In this document: piece after piece, positions 45,448 to 54,833 of the stretch
Layout: each line of letters starts with the position of its first letter
How positions within the stretch are numbered: position 1 is the first letter of the stretch
Assembly: GCF_018860155.1 (NCBI RefSeq)
Contig: NZ_JAHKNI010000019.1
Location: forward strand, 62,001 to 126,000
Direction: 5' to 3'
Source of the DNA: Nocardia albiluteola
GTDB taxonomy: Bacteria > Actinomycetota > Actinomycetes > Mycobacteriales > Mycobacteriaceae
Length of the DNA stretch: 64,000 bases
Position numbers and translations under genes: made by a program
The notes under the pieces: model-generated
The model's input: only the letters and a program-made list of their open reading frames with translations
Database searches by the model: none
Told to the model about the DNA's origin: nothing

Positions 45448-48400
45448 GTGGCCGATCCGGACCCACTGGCGACCCAGGCGTACCCCGGCGGATTCGATCC
45501 GATCGAGGCAGTTGCAGCTGAACTGAGCGCGGCCGGATTCGAGGATTCACACGAGGTCGGCCGCGGCGGCTTCGGCGTCGTGCTTCGGTGCCGGCAGGGT
45601 GCCCTCGGCCGGACGGTCGCGGTCAAGGTGCTCTCGTCGTCCCTCGACCGCGAGAATCAGGAACGCTTCCTACGCGAGGAATACGCGATGGGCACGCTCT
45701 CGGGGCATCCGAACATCGTCTCGATCTACGAGGTGGGGGTCATCGCCGGCGGCCGGCCCTTCATCGTGATGCCGTTCTGCGGTGCGGGCTCGCTGGAGGC
45801 GAGAATCCGGCGACAGGGGCCGCTGACCTGGTCGGAGGCCATGCATGTCGGCGTGAAGCTGGCCGGCGCCCTCGAGACGGCCCATGGTGCGGGGATTCTG
45901 CACCGGGACGTGAAGCCGGCGAACGTCCTGCTGACCGACTACGGCGAGCCACAGCTCACCGACTTCGGTATCGCCCGCACCACCGGTGGGTTCGAGACCA
46001 CCGCCGGTACCGTGACCGGCACTCTGGCGTTCACCGCCCCCGAGGTGCTCGAGGGCGGGCCGCCGAGCGTCGAGTCCGACGTCTACGCGCTCGGTGCCAC
46101 ACTGTTCTGCCTGGTCTCCGGTCATGCCGCCTTCGAACGACGCAAGGGGGAGCAGGCTGTCGCGCAGCTGCTGCGGATCGTCCGGGATCACATCCCCGAT
46201 CTGCGCCAGCAGGGAGTGCCCGGGGTCGCGTGCGAGCTGATCGAAGCCGCGATGGCGCGCGATCCGGTCGAACGCCCGCACACCGCGGTGGAGTTCGGAA
46301 ACCTCGTGCGCGAGGTCGAGCTGCGCAGCGGCCTGCCGATCGACGAGATGGCCCTGCCCGGCGTGACGGGATCGCGGGACACGTCCGCCCCGAGACCGGC
46401 GCGGGAGCGCTCCCCGTCGGGCTGGACCGCGCGACCTCCGCGCTTGCCGCTGCAGTTGACCAGCTTTGTCGGACGGCGGGCTGAGCTTGCCGATGTCGGC
46501 GCACTGTTGACGACGGCGCGTCTGGTCACGCTCACCGGCCCGGGCGGGGTGGGCAAGACCCGGCTCGCGATGGAGGCGGCGGCGGCGTCGCCGTTGCACG
46601 CGAACACCTGGCTCGTCGAGTTGGGAACCGTGCTCGAACCGGAACTGCTCATCGACAAGATCGCCGACGACCTGCGACTCGCCGACGAACGGACCGGCGC
46701 GCGCAGCCCGATCCGGGCCCTGGTCGACCGAATCTCGGACGCGTGGGGCGATCGCGACGCCCTGATCGTGTTGGACAGCTGCGAGCATCTGGTCGACTCG
46801 TGCGGCCCGCTGGTCGAGGAGTTGCTGCAGTCGATCGGCGGATTGCGCGTGCTGGTGACCAGTCAGCGGGTGCTGGGCGTCAATGGTGAACATGTCTATC
46901 CGGTCATGCCGCTCTCGCTGCCCGATCCGACCGCCGCCGGCACAGAGGAGGGGGCCGAATCCGAGGCGATCGCCCTGTTCGCCGCGCGCGCGCGGGCAGC
47001 CGATCCGGATTTCGCGCTGACCGACGACAACCGGGTCGCGGTGGCCCGGCTGTGTGAGCAACTCGACGGGATGCCGCTGGCCATCGAGTTGGCGGCCGCC
47101 CGGCTGCGCGCGTACGGACTGGACGAGATGCTGGCGATGCTCGCCGACCGGTTCCGGATGTTCGCCACCGCCGGCCGGCCTGCGGATCCGCGGCACGGCT
47201 CGCTGCAGGCGCTGGTGGAATGGAGCTACGACCTGCTCACCGCCCAGGAACGCGACGTGTGGGCCATGATGTCGGTATTCACGGGACGTTTCACCGCGGC
47301 GGCCGCGGCGGAAGTCTGCACAGGTCCCGGATACCAGGAGCGGGATGTCCGGTTGATTCTGGCGTCGCTGGTGGACAAGTCGATGTTGTTGTCCAGCACC
47401 GTCGGTGGTGTCCGTCGCTACCGGCTGCTGGTGACGCTGCGCGACTTCGGGCGCGAGCGCCTGGCCGAGACCGACCTGCGGCAGGCGTGCCTGCAACGAT
47501 TCGTCGCCCGGTACCGGCGCCTGGCCGCGGAGTTCCGGCGGGGGTGGTTCGGACCCGGTCAGCAGGGGTTGTACAACATGGTCCACGACGAGCGGGAGAA
47601 CTTCCGCGCGGCCCTTTCCTACAGCCGCAGCGACGGGCAGCTGTCCCTGGCGGGTATCGAGATAGTGACGTCGCTGCACTTCTATTGGCTGGCCAGCTGC
47701 AGCCTGTCGGAGGCGCGGCGCTGGTTGTCGGCGGCGCTCGAGTCCTCCTCGATGGGCGAGGCGAATCGATCACGGGCGCAGTGGAGTTCGTCGATCGTGG
47801 TGATGTTGCAGGGTGACCGGACGACGGCGCTCGATCGGGCCGCTCGGGCGCGCGAACTCGCGATCGCACGCGGCGATCACGGCGACCAGGGGTACGCCGC
47901 AGCCGCGCTGGGATTCGCCGCGACCTGTGGTGGCGAACTCGAGCTCGCCCGGGTGCACTACCGGGAGGCGGTGCAGTGCCAACGCGACTGCGGCGACGCC
48001 GAGGGGCTCGCGGTCGCCATCACCGGGCTGCTCATCAGTCTGCCGCCGCGCGGCGACACCCACGGTGTACGGCTCCGCCGTGAGGCGGAGGCGTTGTGCA
48101 CGGCGGCCGGCGAGAAGTGGACCCTCGCATACCTCACCTTCGTGCGTGGATACGATGCCTTCCACGCGGGGGACCTCTCGGGTGCCCTCGACCTGCAACG
48201 CGAGTGTCTGCGGCTCGTCAAGGGATTCGGCGATCGGATCCTGTGCGCCTGGGTGTTGGAGGTGATGTCCTGGATTGCGGTCCAGCGCGGCGACGCCGAA
48301 CTGGCCGCGCGGATGCAGGGGGCCGCGGCCGCCAGTTGGGCGTCGGGGGAGACGTCGATGCTCGGCTACGGCGGTATGGGCGACGGGCACGACAAGGCCA

Positions 48401-48513
48401 GCGCTCGTATCCGCGCCGAACTGGGGGAGTCGTCGTTCGATCGGCTGCTGCGCCGGGGCGGTCGGACGTCCCTGCGGGAGAGCATTTCCATTGCTCTCGG
48501 AGAGCGGGACTGA
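45448..48513 (+). CDS. Serine/threonine protein kinase fused to a STAND ATPase and TPR-like region
   Basis: A 1021-residue fusion. Residues about 30-285 form a protein kinase: G-loop GRGGFGVV, Lys in VAVKVL, catalytic HRDVKPANVLL and DFGIA. A short linker leads to an NB-ARC/STAND NTPase from about 330 (LTSFVGRRAELADVGALL; Walker A GPGGVGKTRLA; Walker B ALIVLDSCEHL). Helical repeats fill the rest, with no LuxR-type helix-turn-helix at the end. Domain order resembles mycobacterial PknK. The GTG start lies 96 bp behind sdaA on the same strand after GAGGAG. A regulatory role in glycine/serine use is inferred from position only. Confidence 0.85.
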   Translation: MADPDPLATQAYPGGFDPIEAVAAELSAAGFEDSHEVGRGGFGVVLRCRQGALGRTVAVKVLSSSLDRENQERFLREEYAMGTLSGHPNIVSIYEVGVIAGGRPFIVMPFCGAGSLEARIRRQGPLTWSEAMHVGVKLAGALETAHGAGILHRDVKPANVLLTDYGEPQLTDFGIARTTGGFETTAGTVTGTLAFTAPEVLEGGPPSVESDVYALGATLFCLVSGHAAFERRKGEQAVAQLLRIVRDHIPDLRQQGVPGVACELIEAAMARDPVERPHTAVEFGNLVREVELRSGLPIDEMALPGVTGSRDTSAPRPARERSPSGWTARPPRLPLQLTSFVGRRAELADVGALLTTARLVTLTGPGGVGKTRLAMEAAAASPLHANTWLVELGTVLEPELLIDKIADDLRLADERTGARSPIRALVDRISDAWGDRDALIVLDSCEHLVDSCGPLVEELLQSIGGLRVLVTSQRVLGVNGEHVYPVMPLSLPDPTAAGTEEGAESEAIALFAARARAADPDFALTDDNRVAVARLCEQLDGMPLAIELAAARLRAYGLDEMLAMLADRFRMFATAGRPADPRHGSLQALVEWSYDLLTAQERDVWAMMSVFTGRFTAAAAAEVCTGPGYQERDVRLILASLVDKSMLLSSTVGGVRRYRLLVTLRDFGRERLAETDLRQACLQRFVARYRRLAAEFRRGWFGPGQQGLYNMVHDERENFRAALSYSRSDGQLSLAGIEIVTSLHFYWLASCSLSEARRWLSAALESSSMGEANRSRAQWSSSIVVMLQGDRTTALDRAARARELAIARGDHGDQGYAAAALGFAATCGGELELARVHYREAVQCQRDCGDAEGLAVAITGLLISLPPRGDTHGVRLRREAEALCTAAGEKWTLAYLTFVRGYDAFHAGDLSGALDLQRECLRLVKGFGDRILCAWVLEVMSWIAVQRGDAELAARMQGAAAASWASGETSMLGYGGMGDGHDKASARIRAELGESSFDRLLRRGGRTSLRESISIALGERD

Positions 48514-48539
48514 GGTTCCGTCCGCCCCGGTCGGCGCGG

Positions 48540-49556
48540 CTACCTCGGCGTCGCGGACACCTCGGGTGACTCGGTGGCTGCGGCGACGGCCTTGGCGGCC
48601 GAACCGGACACCATCAGCGAGACCAGGTCGAACACCAGCGTGGCGGCCGCGACGCAGGTGATCTCGGCGTGGTCGTAAGCGGGGGCGACCTCGACGACAT
48701 CGGCGCCGACGATGTTCAGACCCGTCAGCTGGCGGAGCATCCGCAGCAGTTCCCGCGAGGTGAGACCGCCGGCCTCGGGCGTGCCGGTGCCCGGCGCGAA
48801 CGCCGGGTCGAGCACGTCGATGTCGATGGAGACGTACACCGGGGCGTCACCGATACGCCGGCGCACGACGTCGACGGCCGCCTCGACGCCCATGACGTCC
48901 AGGTCGCCGGCCCGGATGATCCGGAACCCCATCCGCGCGTCGTCGTTGAGATCCACCTGGTCGTAGATCGGCCCGCGGATACCCACATGGATCGAATGAT
49001 CCTCGATCAACAGCCCCTCTTCGAAGGCGCGGCGGAAGATCGTCCCGTGCGTCACCGGAGCGTTGAAGTAGGTGTCCCACGTGTCGAGGTGGGCGTCGAA
49101 GTGCAGGAGGGCGACCGGGCCGTGCTTTGCGTGCAGCGCACGAAGATTCGGCAGGGCGATGGTGTGGTCGCCGCCGATCGAGACGATCCTGCGGTCCCCG
49201 CCGCGGAGGATCTCGCGGGCATGGTCCTCGATCTGCTTGCAGGCCTCGGCGATGTCGTACGGGGTGACCGTGATGTCGCCGGCGTCGACGACCTGGACCT
49301 CTTCGAGCGGCGCGACACCGAGTTCGACGTGGTAGCCGGGGCGCAGTGCCCGGGCCGCCTGCCGGACAGCGAGCGGGCCGAACCGGGCACCCGGCCGGTA
49401 GGACGTGCCGCCGTCGAAGGGTGCGCCGAGAATCGCGATGTCGTAGTCGCTCACCTCGTGGATGTCGGCGATGCGGGCGAAGGTGCCCTTCCCCGCGTAG
49501 CGGGGAACCTGGGTGGCCTGGACGGCGCCGATCAGGTGATTCTTGGGCTGGTTCAT
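48540..49556 (-). CDS. Agmatinase/arginase-family ureohydrolase
   Basis: A 338-residue binuclear-manganese enzyme that hydrolyses a guanidino compound to an amine and urea. All metal-binding motifs are intact: GGDHTIALP, FDAHLDTWD and SIDIDVLDPAFAPGTGTPEAGG. The ARFGPLAVRQAAR start and loop regions fit the agmatinase/guanidinobutyrase/guanidinopropionase group rather than arginase; the substrate is not clear. ATG 49556 is preferred over the GTG at 49568, whose own upstream has no spaced ribosome site. It converges on the kinase gene. Confidence 0.87.
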   Translation of the reverse strand: MNQPKNHLIGAVQATQVPRYAGKGTFARIADIHEVSDYDIAILGAPFDGGTSYRPGARFGPLAVRQAARALRPGYHVELGVAPLEEVQVVDAGDITVTPYDIAEACKQIEDHAREILRGGDRRIVSIGGDHTIALPNLRALHAKHGPVALLHFDAHLDTWDTYFNAPVTHGTIFRRAFEEGLLIEDHSIHVGIRGPIYDQVDLNDDARMGFRIIRAGDLDVMGVEAAVDVVRRRIGDAPVYVSIDIDVLDPAFAPGTGTPEAGGLTSRELLRMLRQLTGLNIVGADVVEVAPAYDHAEITCVAAATLVFDLVSLMVSGSAAKAVAAATESPEVSATPR

Positions 49557-49908
49557 TGTTCTTCTCACTCCGGTATCAGGGCTGGCAGCGGATGCTGGCG
49601 GGTCGAGGGTGGGTGCGATTCAGACGGTGCGAACCGTGCCAGGGACCGGCAGCGGCGGCCCGACCGCGGACGTCCGATGAGTGCGCTCCGACACAGAATC
49701 ACCCATCCGGGCATGCCCTGACGAGTAACCAACGCGCAAATCCTGTGCGTACGTTTTGAGCGATCGCACAATCCAGTTGGTTGCGGGTCGGTGCCGCCTG
49801 CTGAATTCGCGGTGGCCCGGCTGCGATCTCTACCTCGACCGCTATCGGGGTCGAACTTCCGAGGCCCGCGATCGGTGACCATGGCCGGCCGTCACAGGGC
49901 GCTCCGAG
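49557..49908. other. Intergenic region upstream of the ureohydrolase
   Basis: The 352-bp gap between the ureohydrolase start and the methyltransferase stop, both on the minus strand, has no supported gene. It carries the second copy of CGATCGCACAA at 49761-49771, shared with the pucR promoter, about 205 bp upstream of the ureohydrolase start. Confidence 0.4.
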
Positions 49909-50787
49909 CTATCGACTTGTGGGCTTCTCCGTGACGAATATTGCCGTGCCAGGAAATATCTCGCCGCGCAGCGGGCTCCACTGCCCCCATTCCTGGTCGA
50001 GCCATTCCGGCCAGTCGGGCTCGATCAGATCGATCAGGACCAGGCCCGCGCCGACGATCTCGCGCACCCGGTCGCCGAGGGTGCGGTGGTGCTCGACATA
50101 GGTGGGGTTGTCGTCGGCGTCGACCTCCACGTAGGGCGTGCGGTCGAAGTACGGCATGGTGGCGCGCAGGCCGTCCGGGCCGGGATCGTCGGGAAAGATC
50201 CAGCGCATCGGGTGATTCACCGAGAAGATCCAGCGCCCGCCGGGCCGCAGCACCCGCGCCACCTCCCGCATCACCCCGGCCGAATCGGCCACGAAGGGGA
50301 TCGCGCCGAAGGACGAGCAGGCCGCGTCGAAGCTCTCGTCCGCGAACGGCAGCGCCTCGGCCCCGGCCTGCACCAGCGGAACCCGCGGACCGCCGCGGGC
50401 CATCGCCGCCAGGCCGCGCTCGAGCATGCCGCGCGAGAGATCCAGCCCGACCGGGTGCGCGCCCTGGGCCGCGAGCCAGCGCGAGCACGGGGCGGACCCG
50501 CAGCCGATCTCCAGGATCCGCTTGCCGGTGACGTCGCCGAGCAGATGCCAGTCGCCCTCGTGCATCCCCTCCGGGCACCACACGAACTCACCGTCGGTGG
50601 AGTCGACGCCCAGGAATTCGGCGTGCGCAACGTGGTACTGCTCGGCATCGGCGTCCCACCAACGGCGGTTGGCCCGCGCGCTGGCCACGGAATCTATTTG
50701 CGCACGGCTTATTCCGACGGCGCCGAGTAGCGCGTTGGCCTGGGCGTGGGGGTCGTCGGACGGGACGTCGGGGTGATCCTGCGGCAT
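49909..50787 (-). CDS. Class I SAM-dependent methyltransferase
   Basis: A 292-residue methyltransferase. The SAM site is ILEIGCGSAPCSRWLAAQG (motif I) with an acidic VGLDLSRGML, and a later PFADESFDAACSSFGAIPFV region. The C-terminal third includes DRVREIVGAGLVLIDLIEPDWPEW. It matches a group of Actinobacteria methyltransferases found next to rpsA. The start MPQDHPDVP at 50787 is chosen; the frame is open far upstream without support. It is divergent from rpsA across about 250-300 bp. Target unknown. Confidence 0.88.
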   Translation of the reverse strand: MPQDHPDVPSDDPHAQANALLGAVGISRAQIDSVASARANRRWWDADAEQYHVAHAEFLGVDSTDGEFVWCPEGMHEGDWHLLGDVTGKRILEIGCGSAPCSRWLAAQGAHPVGLDLSRGMLERGLAAMARGGPRVPLVQAGAEALPFADESFDAACSSFGAIPFVADSAGVMREVARVLRPGGRWIFSVNHPMRWIFPDDPGPDGLRATMPYFDRTPYVEVDADDNPTYVEHHRTLGDRVREIVGAGLVLIDLIEPDWPEWLDQEWGQWSPLRGEIFPGTAIFVTEKPTSR

Positions 50788-51082
50788 GATGGAAGGGTAT
50801 CGACTGACATGGGGCGAGGGTTCCGACACGGTGGACCCTTGTTTGCTTGGTACAACACCCGTCGCGTACGCTGTTTCCCGCGAGTGTCCTCGGTGTTTGC
50901 GTACCGGTACGCACATGCCGTTATCACTCGTGAGCTGTGAGTTCAGGGCAGGACAGCGTTGTGCGCTGACACGGCGATGTGCTGTGCAAGGTCCAACGTA
51001 GCCCCCTAGCTGTGCAGTCACAGCAAAACCGAGAGTTCCAATGTCCACTACCGACCACAATCCGTCCGGAGCAACCCCACAT

Positions 51083-52561
51083 ATGCCCACCACCATCACC
51101 TCGCCGCAGGTAGCCGTCAACGACATCGGCACTGCCGAGGACTTCCTCGCCGCAATCGACAAGACGATCAAGTACTTCAACGACGGCGATATCGTCGAAG
51201 GCACCATCGTCAAGGTCGACCGCGACGAGGTCCTGCTCGACATCGGTTACAAGACCGAAGGCGTGATCCCGTCTCGCGAACTGTCCATCAAGCACGATGT
51301 CGACCCCAACGAGGTCGTTTCCGTGGGCGATGAGGTCGAGGCCCTTGTTCTCACCAAGGAGGACAAGGAAGGCCGCCTGATCCTGTCGAAGAAGCGCGCG
51401 CAGTACGAGCGGGCGTGGGGCACGATCGAGGAGCTCAAGGAGAAGGACGAGGCCGTCAAGGGCACCGTCATCGAGGTCGTCAAGGGCGGCCTGATCCTGG
51501 ACATCGGCCTGCGTGGCTTCCTCCCGGCGTCGCTGGTCGAGATGCGCCGCGTGCGCGATCTGCAGCCGTACGTCGGCAAGGAGATCGAGGCCAAGATCAT
51601 CGAGCTGGACAAGAACCGCAACAACGTGGTCCTGTCCCGCCGCGCCTGGCTCGAGCAGACCCAGTCCGAGGTCCGCAGCGAGTTCCTGCACCAGCTGCAG
51701 AAGGGCCAGGTCCGCAAGGGTGTGGTCTCCTCCATCGTCAACTTCGGCGCGTTCGTCGATCTCGGCGGTGTCGACGGCCTGGTGCACGTCTCCGAGCTGT
51801 CCTGGAAGCACATCGACCACCCGTCCGAGGTCGTCGAGGTCGGCATGGAGGTCACCGTCGAGGTTCTCGACGTCGACCTGGACCGCGAGCGTGTGTCGCT
51901 GTCGCTCAAGGCGACTCAGGAAGACCCGTGGCGTCAGTTCGCCCGTACCCACGCCATCGGCCAGATCGTGCCCGGCAAGGTCACCAAGCTGGTTCCGTTC
52001 GGTGCGTTCGTGCGCGTCGAGGAGGGCATCGAGGGCCTGGTGCACATCTCCGAGCTGGCCGAGCGCCACGTCGAGGTGCCGGACCAGGTTGTCGCGGTCG
52101 GCGACGACGCGATGGTCAAGGTCATCGACATCGACCTGGAGCGTCGCCGGATCTCGCTGTCGCTGAAGCAGGCGAACGAGGACTACCACGCCGAGTTCGA
52201 CCCGTCGAAGTACGGCATGGCCGACAGCTACGACGATCAGGGCAACTACATCTTCCCCGAGGGCTTCGACCCCGAGACCAACGAATGGCTCGAGGGCTTC
52301 GAGAAGCAGCGCGAGGAGTGGGAGGGCCGCTACGCCGAGGCGGAGCGTCGCCACAAGATGCACACCGCGCAGATGGAGAAGATGGCCGCCGACGCCGCCG
52401 CCGAGGCCGCCAACGGTGGACCGCAGAACTACTCCTCCGAGAGTGGTGCGCAGGCGAGCAGCTCGTCGTCGTCTTCCTCCTCGTCGGAGTCGGCCGGCGG
52501 TTCGCTCGCGAGCGACGCGCAGCTGGCCGCGCTGCGTGAGAAGCTCTCCGGCAACGCGTAA
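51083..52561 (+). CDS. rpsA: 30S ribosomal protein S1
   Basis: A 492-residue mRNA-binding ribosomal protein with four S1 domains (each starting near GDIVEGTIVKV, EAVKGTVIEVV, GQVRKGVVSSI and GQIVPGKVTKL) and a low-complexity Ser-rich tail ending SDAQLAALREKLSGNA. It tracks mycobacterial RpsA almost residue by residue; those proteins begin MP-x-T-x-TSPQVAVNDIG, so ATG 51083 is preferred over 51041, which adds 14 residues. It is essential for translation initiation of structured mRNAs. Confidence 0.96.
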   Translation: MPTTITSPQVAVNDIGTAEDFLAAIDKTIKYFNDGDIVEGTIVKVDRDEVLLDIGYKTEGVIPSRELSIKHDVDPNEVVSVGDEVEALVLTKEDKEGRLILSKKRAQYERAWGTIEELKEKDEAVKGTVIEVVKGGLILDIGLRGFLPASLVEMRRVRDLQPYVGKEIEAKIIELDKNRNNVVLSRRAWLEQTQSEVRSEFLHQLQKGQVRKGVVSSIVNFGAFVDLGGVDGLVHVSELSWKHIDHPSEVVEVGMEVTVEVLDVDLDRERVSLSLKATQEDPWRQFARTHAIGQIVPGKVTKLVPFGAFVRVEEGIEGLVHISELAERHVEVPDQVVAVGDDAMVKVIDIDLERRRISLSLKQANEDYHAEFDPSKYGMADSYDDQGNYIFPEGFDPETNEWLEGFEKQREEWEGRYAEAERRHKMHTAQMEKMAADAAAEAANGGPQNYSSESGAQASSSSSSSSSSESAGGSLASDAQLAALREKLSGNA

Positions 52562-52577
52562 TTCGCATGCTCGAAGG

Positions 52578-52610
52578 GCCCCCGGATCCATTCGGATCCG
52601 GGGGCTTTTT
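52578..52610 (+). terminator. Intrinsic terminator of rpsA
   Basis: GCCCCCGGATCC (52578-52589) pairs perfectly with GGATCCGGGGGC (52594-52605) around a 4-nt loop and is followed by TTTTT, a textbook intrinsic terminator, 17 bp past the stop. Confidence 0.95.
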
Positions 52611-52666
52611 CGTCGGATCACCGGGCTGCCGCGGTCGGTCGCAATCCGCACGATAGCTTCGGCGGA

Positions 52667-52849
52667 ATGACGGACAACCCGCTCGGTGACTTCCTGCGCG
52701 CGCGGCGGTCCGCCGCGCGCCCGGAGGAGGTCGGGTTGGCCTGCTACGGGCCGCGCCGGGTCGCAGGCCTGCGACGCGAGGAAGTCGCGGGGCTGGCCGG
52801 GGTCACATCTCGGTTACGCACTACATATGTGTTGACCGGGGACTGGTGA
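52667..52849 (+). pseudogene. Truncated XRE-family regulator
   Basis: The frame MTDNPLGDFLRARRSAARPEEVGL...RVAGLRREEVAGLAGV is the N-terminal part of the same XRE/MmyB family as the intact gene at 17284 (there LRREELALLAGISVDYITRLEQG). After LAGV the sequence changes to unrelated residues and stops at 60 codons, before the recognition helix and ligand domain. It is therefore a broken gene ended by a recombination at about 52803. Confidence 0.7.
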
Positions 52850-52992
52850 GTGCTGACGCTCGTGACCAGCATCTTTGTGTGGCAAGCCATCCCGTTGAGG
52901 GATGGTGCGGCAGCGCCCGTAACGCTTCGCCGTCCTCTGCGATGGGAACCGCAATGAGCCCAACCCCCACAAGGAATGTCAATATCGTCGCC

Positions 52993-53304
52993 ATGAAATC
53001 GAAGACTCGTCACAGGATCTCTACTCTGGTTGCTGCCGCAGCGATCAGCGGCGGTCTGCCGTGGGGCTGCACGGCTATTGCCCAGGCTGAGGACCTCGAG
53101 CCAGCGCCCGACTGCGTTTCGTACAGCTCGAACCATGGGGTTATTTCGGCTGAAGACCAATGCGTAGGGAGCCTCTACCTCAGGTCGGACATCGACCAGT
53201 GCAAGTACCTGGGCCGGAGCAACACTTGGGCGACCAGGGATAACAAACTCTACACTTGCGAGCCGTCATCATCGCCTGCAGCGCCCAGCGGCTCGGCGGG
53301 CTGA
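52993..53304 (+). CDS. Small secreted protein, unknown function
   Basis: A 103-residue product from ATG 52993 with a signal peptide (basic MKSKTRHR, hydrophobic core, likely cleavage after AIAQA). The mature part of about 70 residues has cysteines in PAPDCVSY, EDQCVGS, DQCKYLG and YTCEPS, compatible with two disulfides, and ends in a Ser/Pro/Gly tail. ATG 52954 is a possible alternative start. It lies behind the broken XRE gene, so it may have arrived with the sequence that truncated it. No family recognised. Confidence 0.6.
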   Translation: MKSKTRHRISTLVAAAAISGGLPWGCTAIAQAEDLEPAPDCVSYSSNHGVISAEDQCVGSLYLRSDIDQCKYLGRSNTWATRDNKLYTCEPSSSPAAPSGSAG

Positions 53305-53747
53305 CTCTCCCGAACCTCAACTCTGTGCTCGATTACCGCGATGTTAGCTGGCGACGCGAGCCCAGTGCCCCCACTGGCTGATCAGTAGCCGGAACCGCCC
53401 ACGTTTCGGCCCTGATCGACGGGTGCTAATCAACGCGGTTCGGTCCCCCGTCCTGGTTCTGCGCCGGGGTGCACGCCCGGGAGCGGAGCGGTAGGGCGGG
53501 CGCACCGGGCGGCGCGCGTAGCGCGCCGCTCTTGATTCTGCCCGACCGGCCCGGTCACCGTCGAACGCATCGTCTCGAGCAGCGGCGGCATAATGGTCGC
53601 CCACCTACTCACCCACACACCTCGCACCACCACCGACACGCTCACCCGCCGCGGAGCGAGCAACCACTAACCCTCCGGGCTTGCGGCGGTCCTGGATGGG
53701 CGTCGTCGTGCTCGGTGGCGGGCTTCGATCGGAGCAACTGGATTGGG
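53305..53747. other. Intergenic stretch without supported gene
   Basis: These 443 bp hold no convincing gene. A GC-rich palindromic hairpin (GCGGCGCGC-GTA-GCGCGCCGC, near 53511-53531) is the main structure. The region is repeat-poor and its ORFs are Arg/Pro-rich shadows. Confidence 0.4.
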
Positions 53748-54098
53748 CTACCGGAATTCGTGCACCACTTCGATGCGGCCCACGATGTGGCGGTTGAACT
53801 CTTCGAGTTCCTCGGCGGGCACCCACAGTTCGAGGATCGTTTGCCCGCCTGCCTGCCGGACGGGATACCTGGCCGCGAAGTCGGCATCGATCTCGAACCG
53901 AGTCACGTAGCCGACGCCCGATGCCGCAACATTCCAGTCTCGTGCGATACGTATCGCGTAGTCCTCGTTCAACACCGGATAGAAGATCGGCTGATCGGGC
54001 AGCCGCGGTGGCCACGCCGTCCATCCCGACGCCTCGACCAGCGCCAACTCCTCCGGCCCCGTAGGCCGCCACAGGGGCAGTGGCTCGCGTTCATCCAT
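53748..54098 (-). CDS. Conserved hypothetical protein of the 'ADP-ribosylation/crystallin J1' type
   Basis: A 116-residue protein widespread in bacteria: LPLWRPTGPEELALVEASGWTAWPPRLPDQPIFYPVLNEDYAIRIARDWNV...GYVTRFEIDADFAARYPV...LWVPAEELEEFNRHIVG. Databases give it the name 'ADP-ribosylation/crystallin J1' without an established activity; it lacks the catalytic part of ADP-ribosylglycohydrolases. The start MDEREPLP at 54098 has AGGA about 7 nt upstream; ATG 54104 lies too close to that site. Confidence 0.8.
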   Translation of the reverse strand: MDEREPLPLWRPTGPEELALVEASGWTAWPPRLPDQPIFYPVLNEDYAIRIARDWNVAASGVGYVTRFEIDADFAARYPVRQAGGQTILELWVPAEELEEFNRHIVGRIEVVHEFR

Positions 54099-54198
54099 CG
54101 CCATTCCTCGGTCGCTTAGTTCTGCGAATCATGCCCCCGCTGCCCCTCGGGCAGCCAGTCCTTATTCGCGGCCCGAGTAACCAGTAATCTGTCTGCTG

Positions 54199-54507
54199 AG
54201 CACGGGCGCCGGCGTCGTCCTCACCACGTCGACCGCGAACGTCACCGGCATGCCGATGACCAGTGTCTATGCAGCCGGCAAAGCGGCGCTGCGCTCGATG
54301 GCCCGCAGCCTCGCCGGCGAGCTGCTCCCACGCGGAATTCGGGTCAATGCGGTCAGCCCCGGTCCGGTCGATACGGGAATTCTGGAGAACGGGATGACCG
54401 CGGAGACTGCCGCGCAGTTCAAGGCGCAGGTGGTCGCGGGTAATCCCGTGCAGCGTTTCGGCACCCCCGACGAGATCGCCAGGGCGGCAGTATTTCTCGC
54501 CTTCGAT
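54199..54507 (+). pseudogene. Internal fragment of an SDR gene
   Basis: The plus frame carries VVLTTSTANVTGMPMTSVYAAGKAALRSMARSLAGELLPRGIRVNAVSPGPVDTGI...RFGTPDEIARAAVFLAFD, the catalytic Y-x3-K and following region of a short-chain dehydrogenase. The cofactor half upstream and the C-terminal 'TG.....DGG' end are missing. After FLAFD (54507) the sequence continues into an unrelated segment that reads as a LysR N-terminus on the other strand. Confidence 0.7.
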
Positions 54508-54564
54508 GGTCACCGAGCCCGCTTCGGCAACGGCCAGCGCGTACTCGTACTGACGAAGGGGCAT
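54508..54564 (-). pseudogene. N-terminal fragment of a LysR-family regulator
   Basis: On the minus strand ATG 54564 starts MPLRQYEYALAVAEAGSVT, the typical first helix of LysR regulators ('M.LRQ..YF.AVAE.GS.T'). After GSVT the frame runs into the antisense of the SDR fragment, so the rest of the gene has been lost. The SDR and LysR fragments abut at about 54507. Confidence 0.6.
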
Positions 54565-54833
54565 CGGCTCCCGTCCCCTTCCCTGCGGTAGACCGCGGTC
54601 CACCCCGTTGTCATCGTCGTAACAACAAGTCTTACATCATCCGCTGCCCCCAGCCCCGCCGGTAGAACGCTCCCGAACAGGGGACATGCCCGTTTGAGCA
54701 TAGGAACGACGCAATCAAGCTTGGGCTCAAGAGCATTTGTCGAACAGCACATGTCTGACGACGATGGGGAACGCGACGCGCCGGATTCTGCGAGCGCACC
54801 GGCACTCCAACCGCACGACAAGGGATGGCATTG

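Noticed and set aside
53511..53531. GCGGCGCGC/GCGCGCCGC hairpin as a terminator
   Set aside because: More than 200 bp from the nearest gene end and without a T tract; may be chance in GC-rich DNA.
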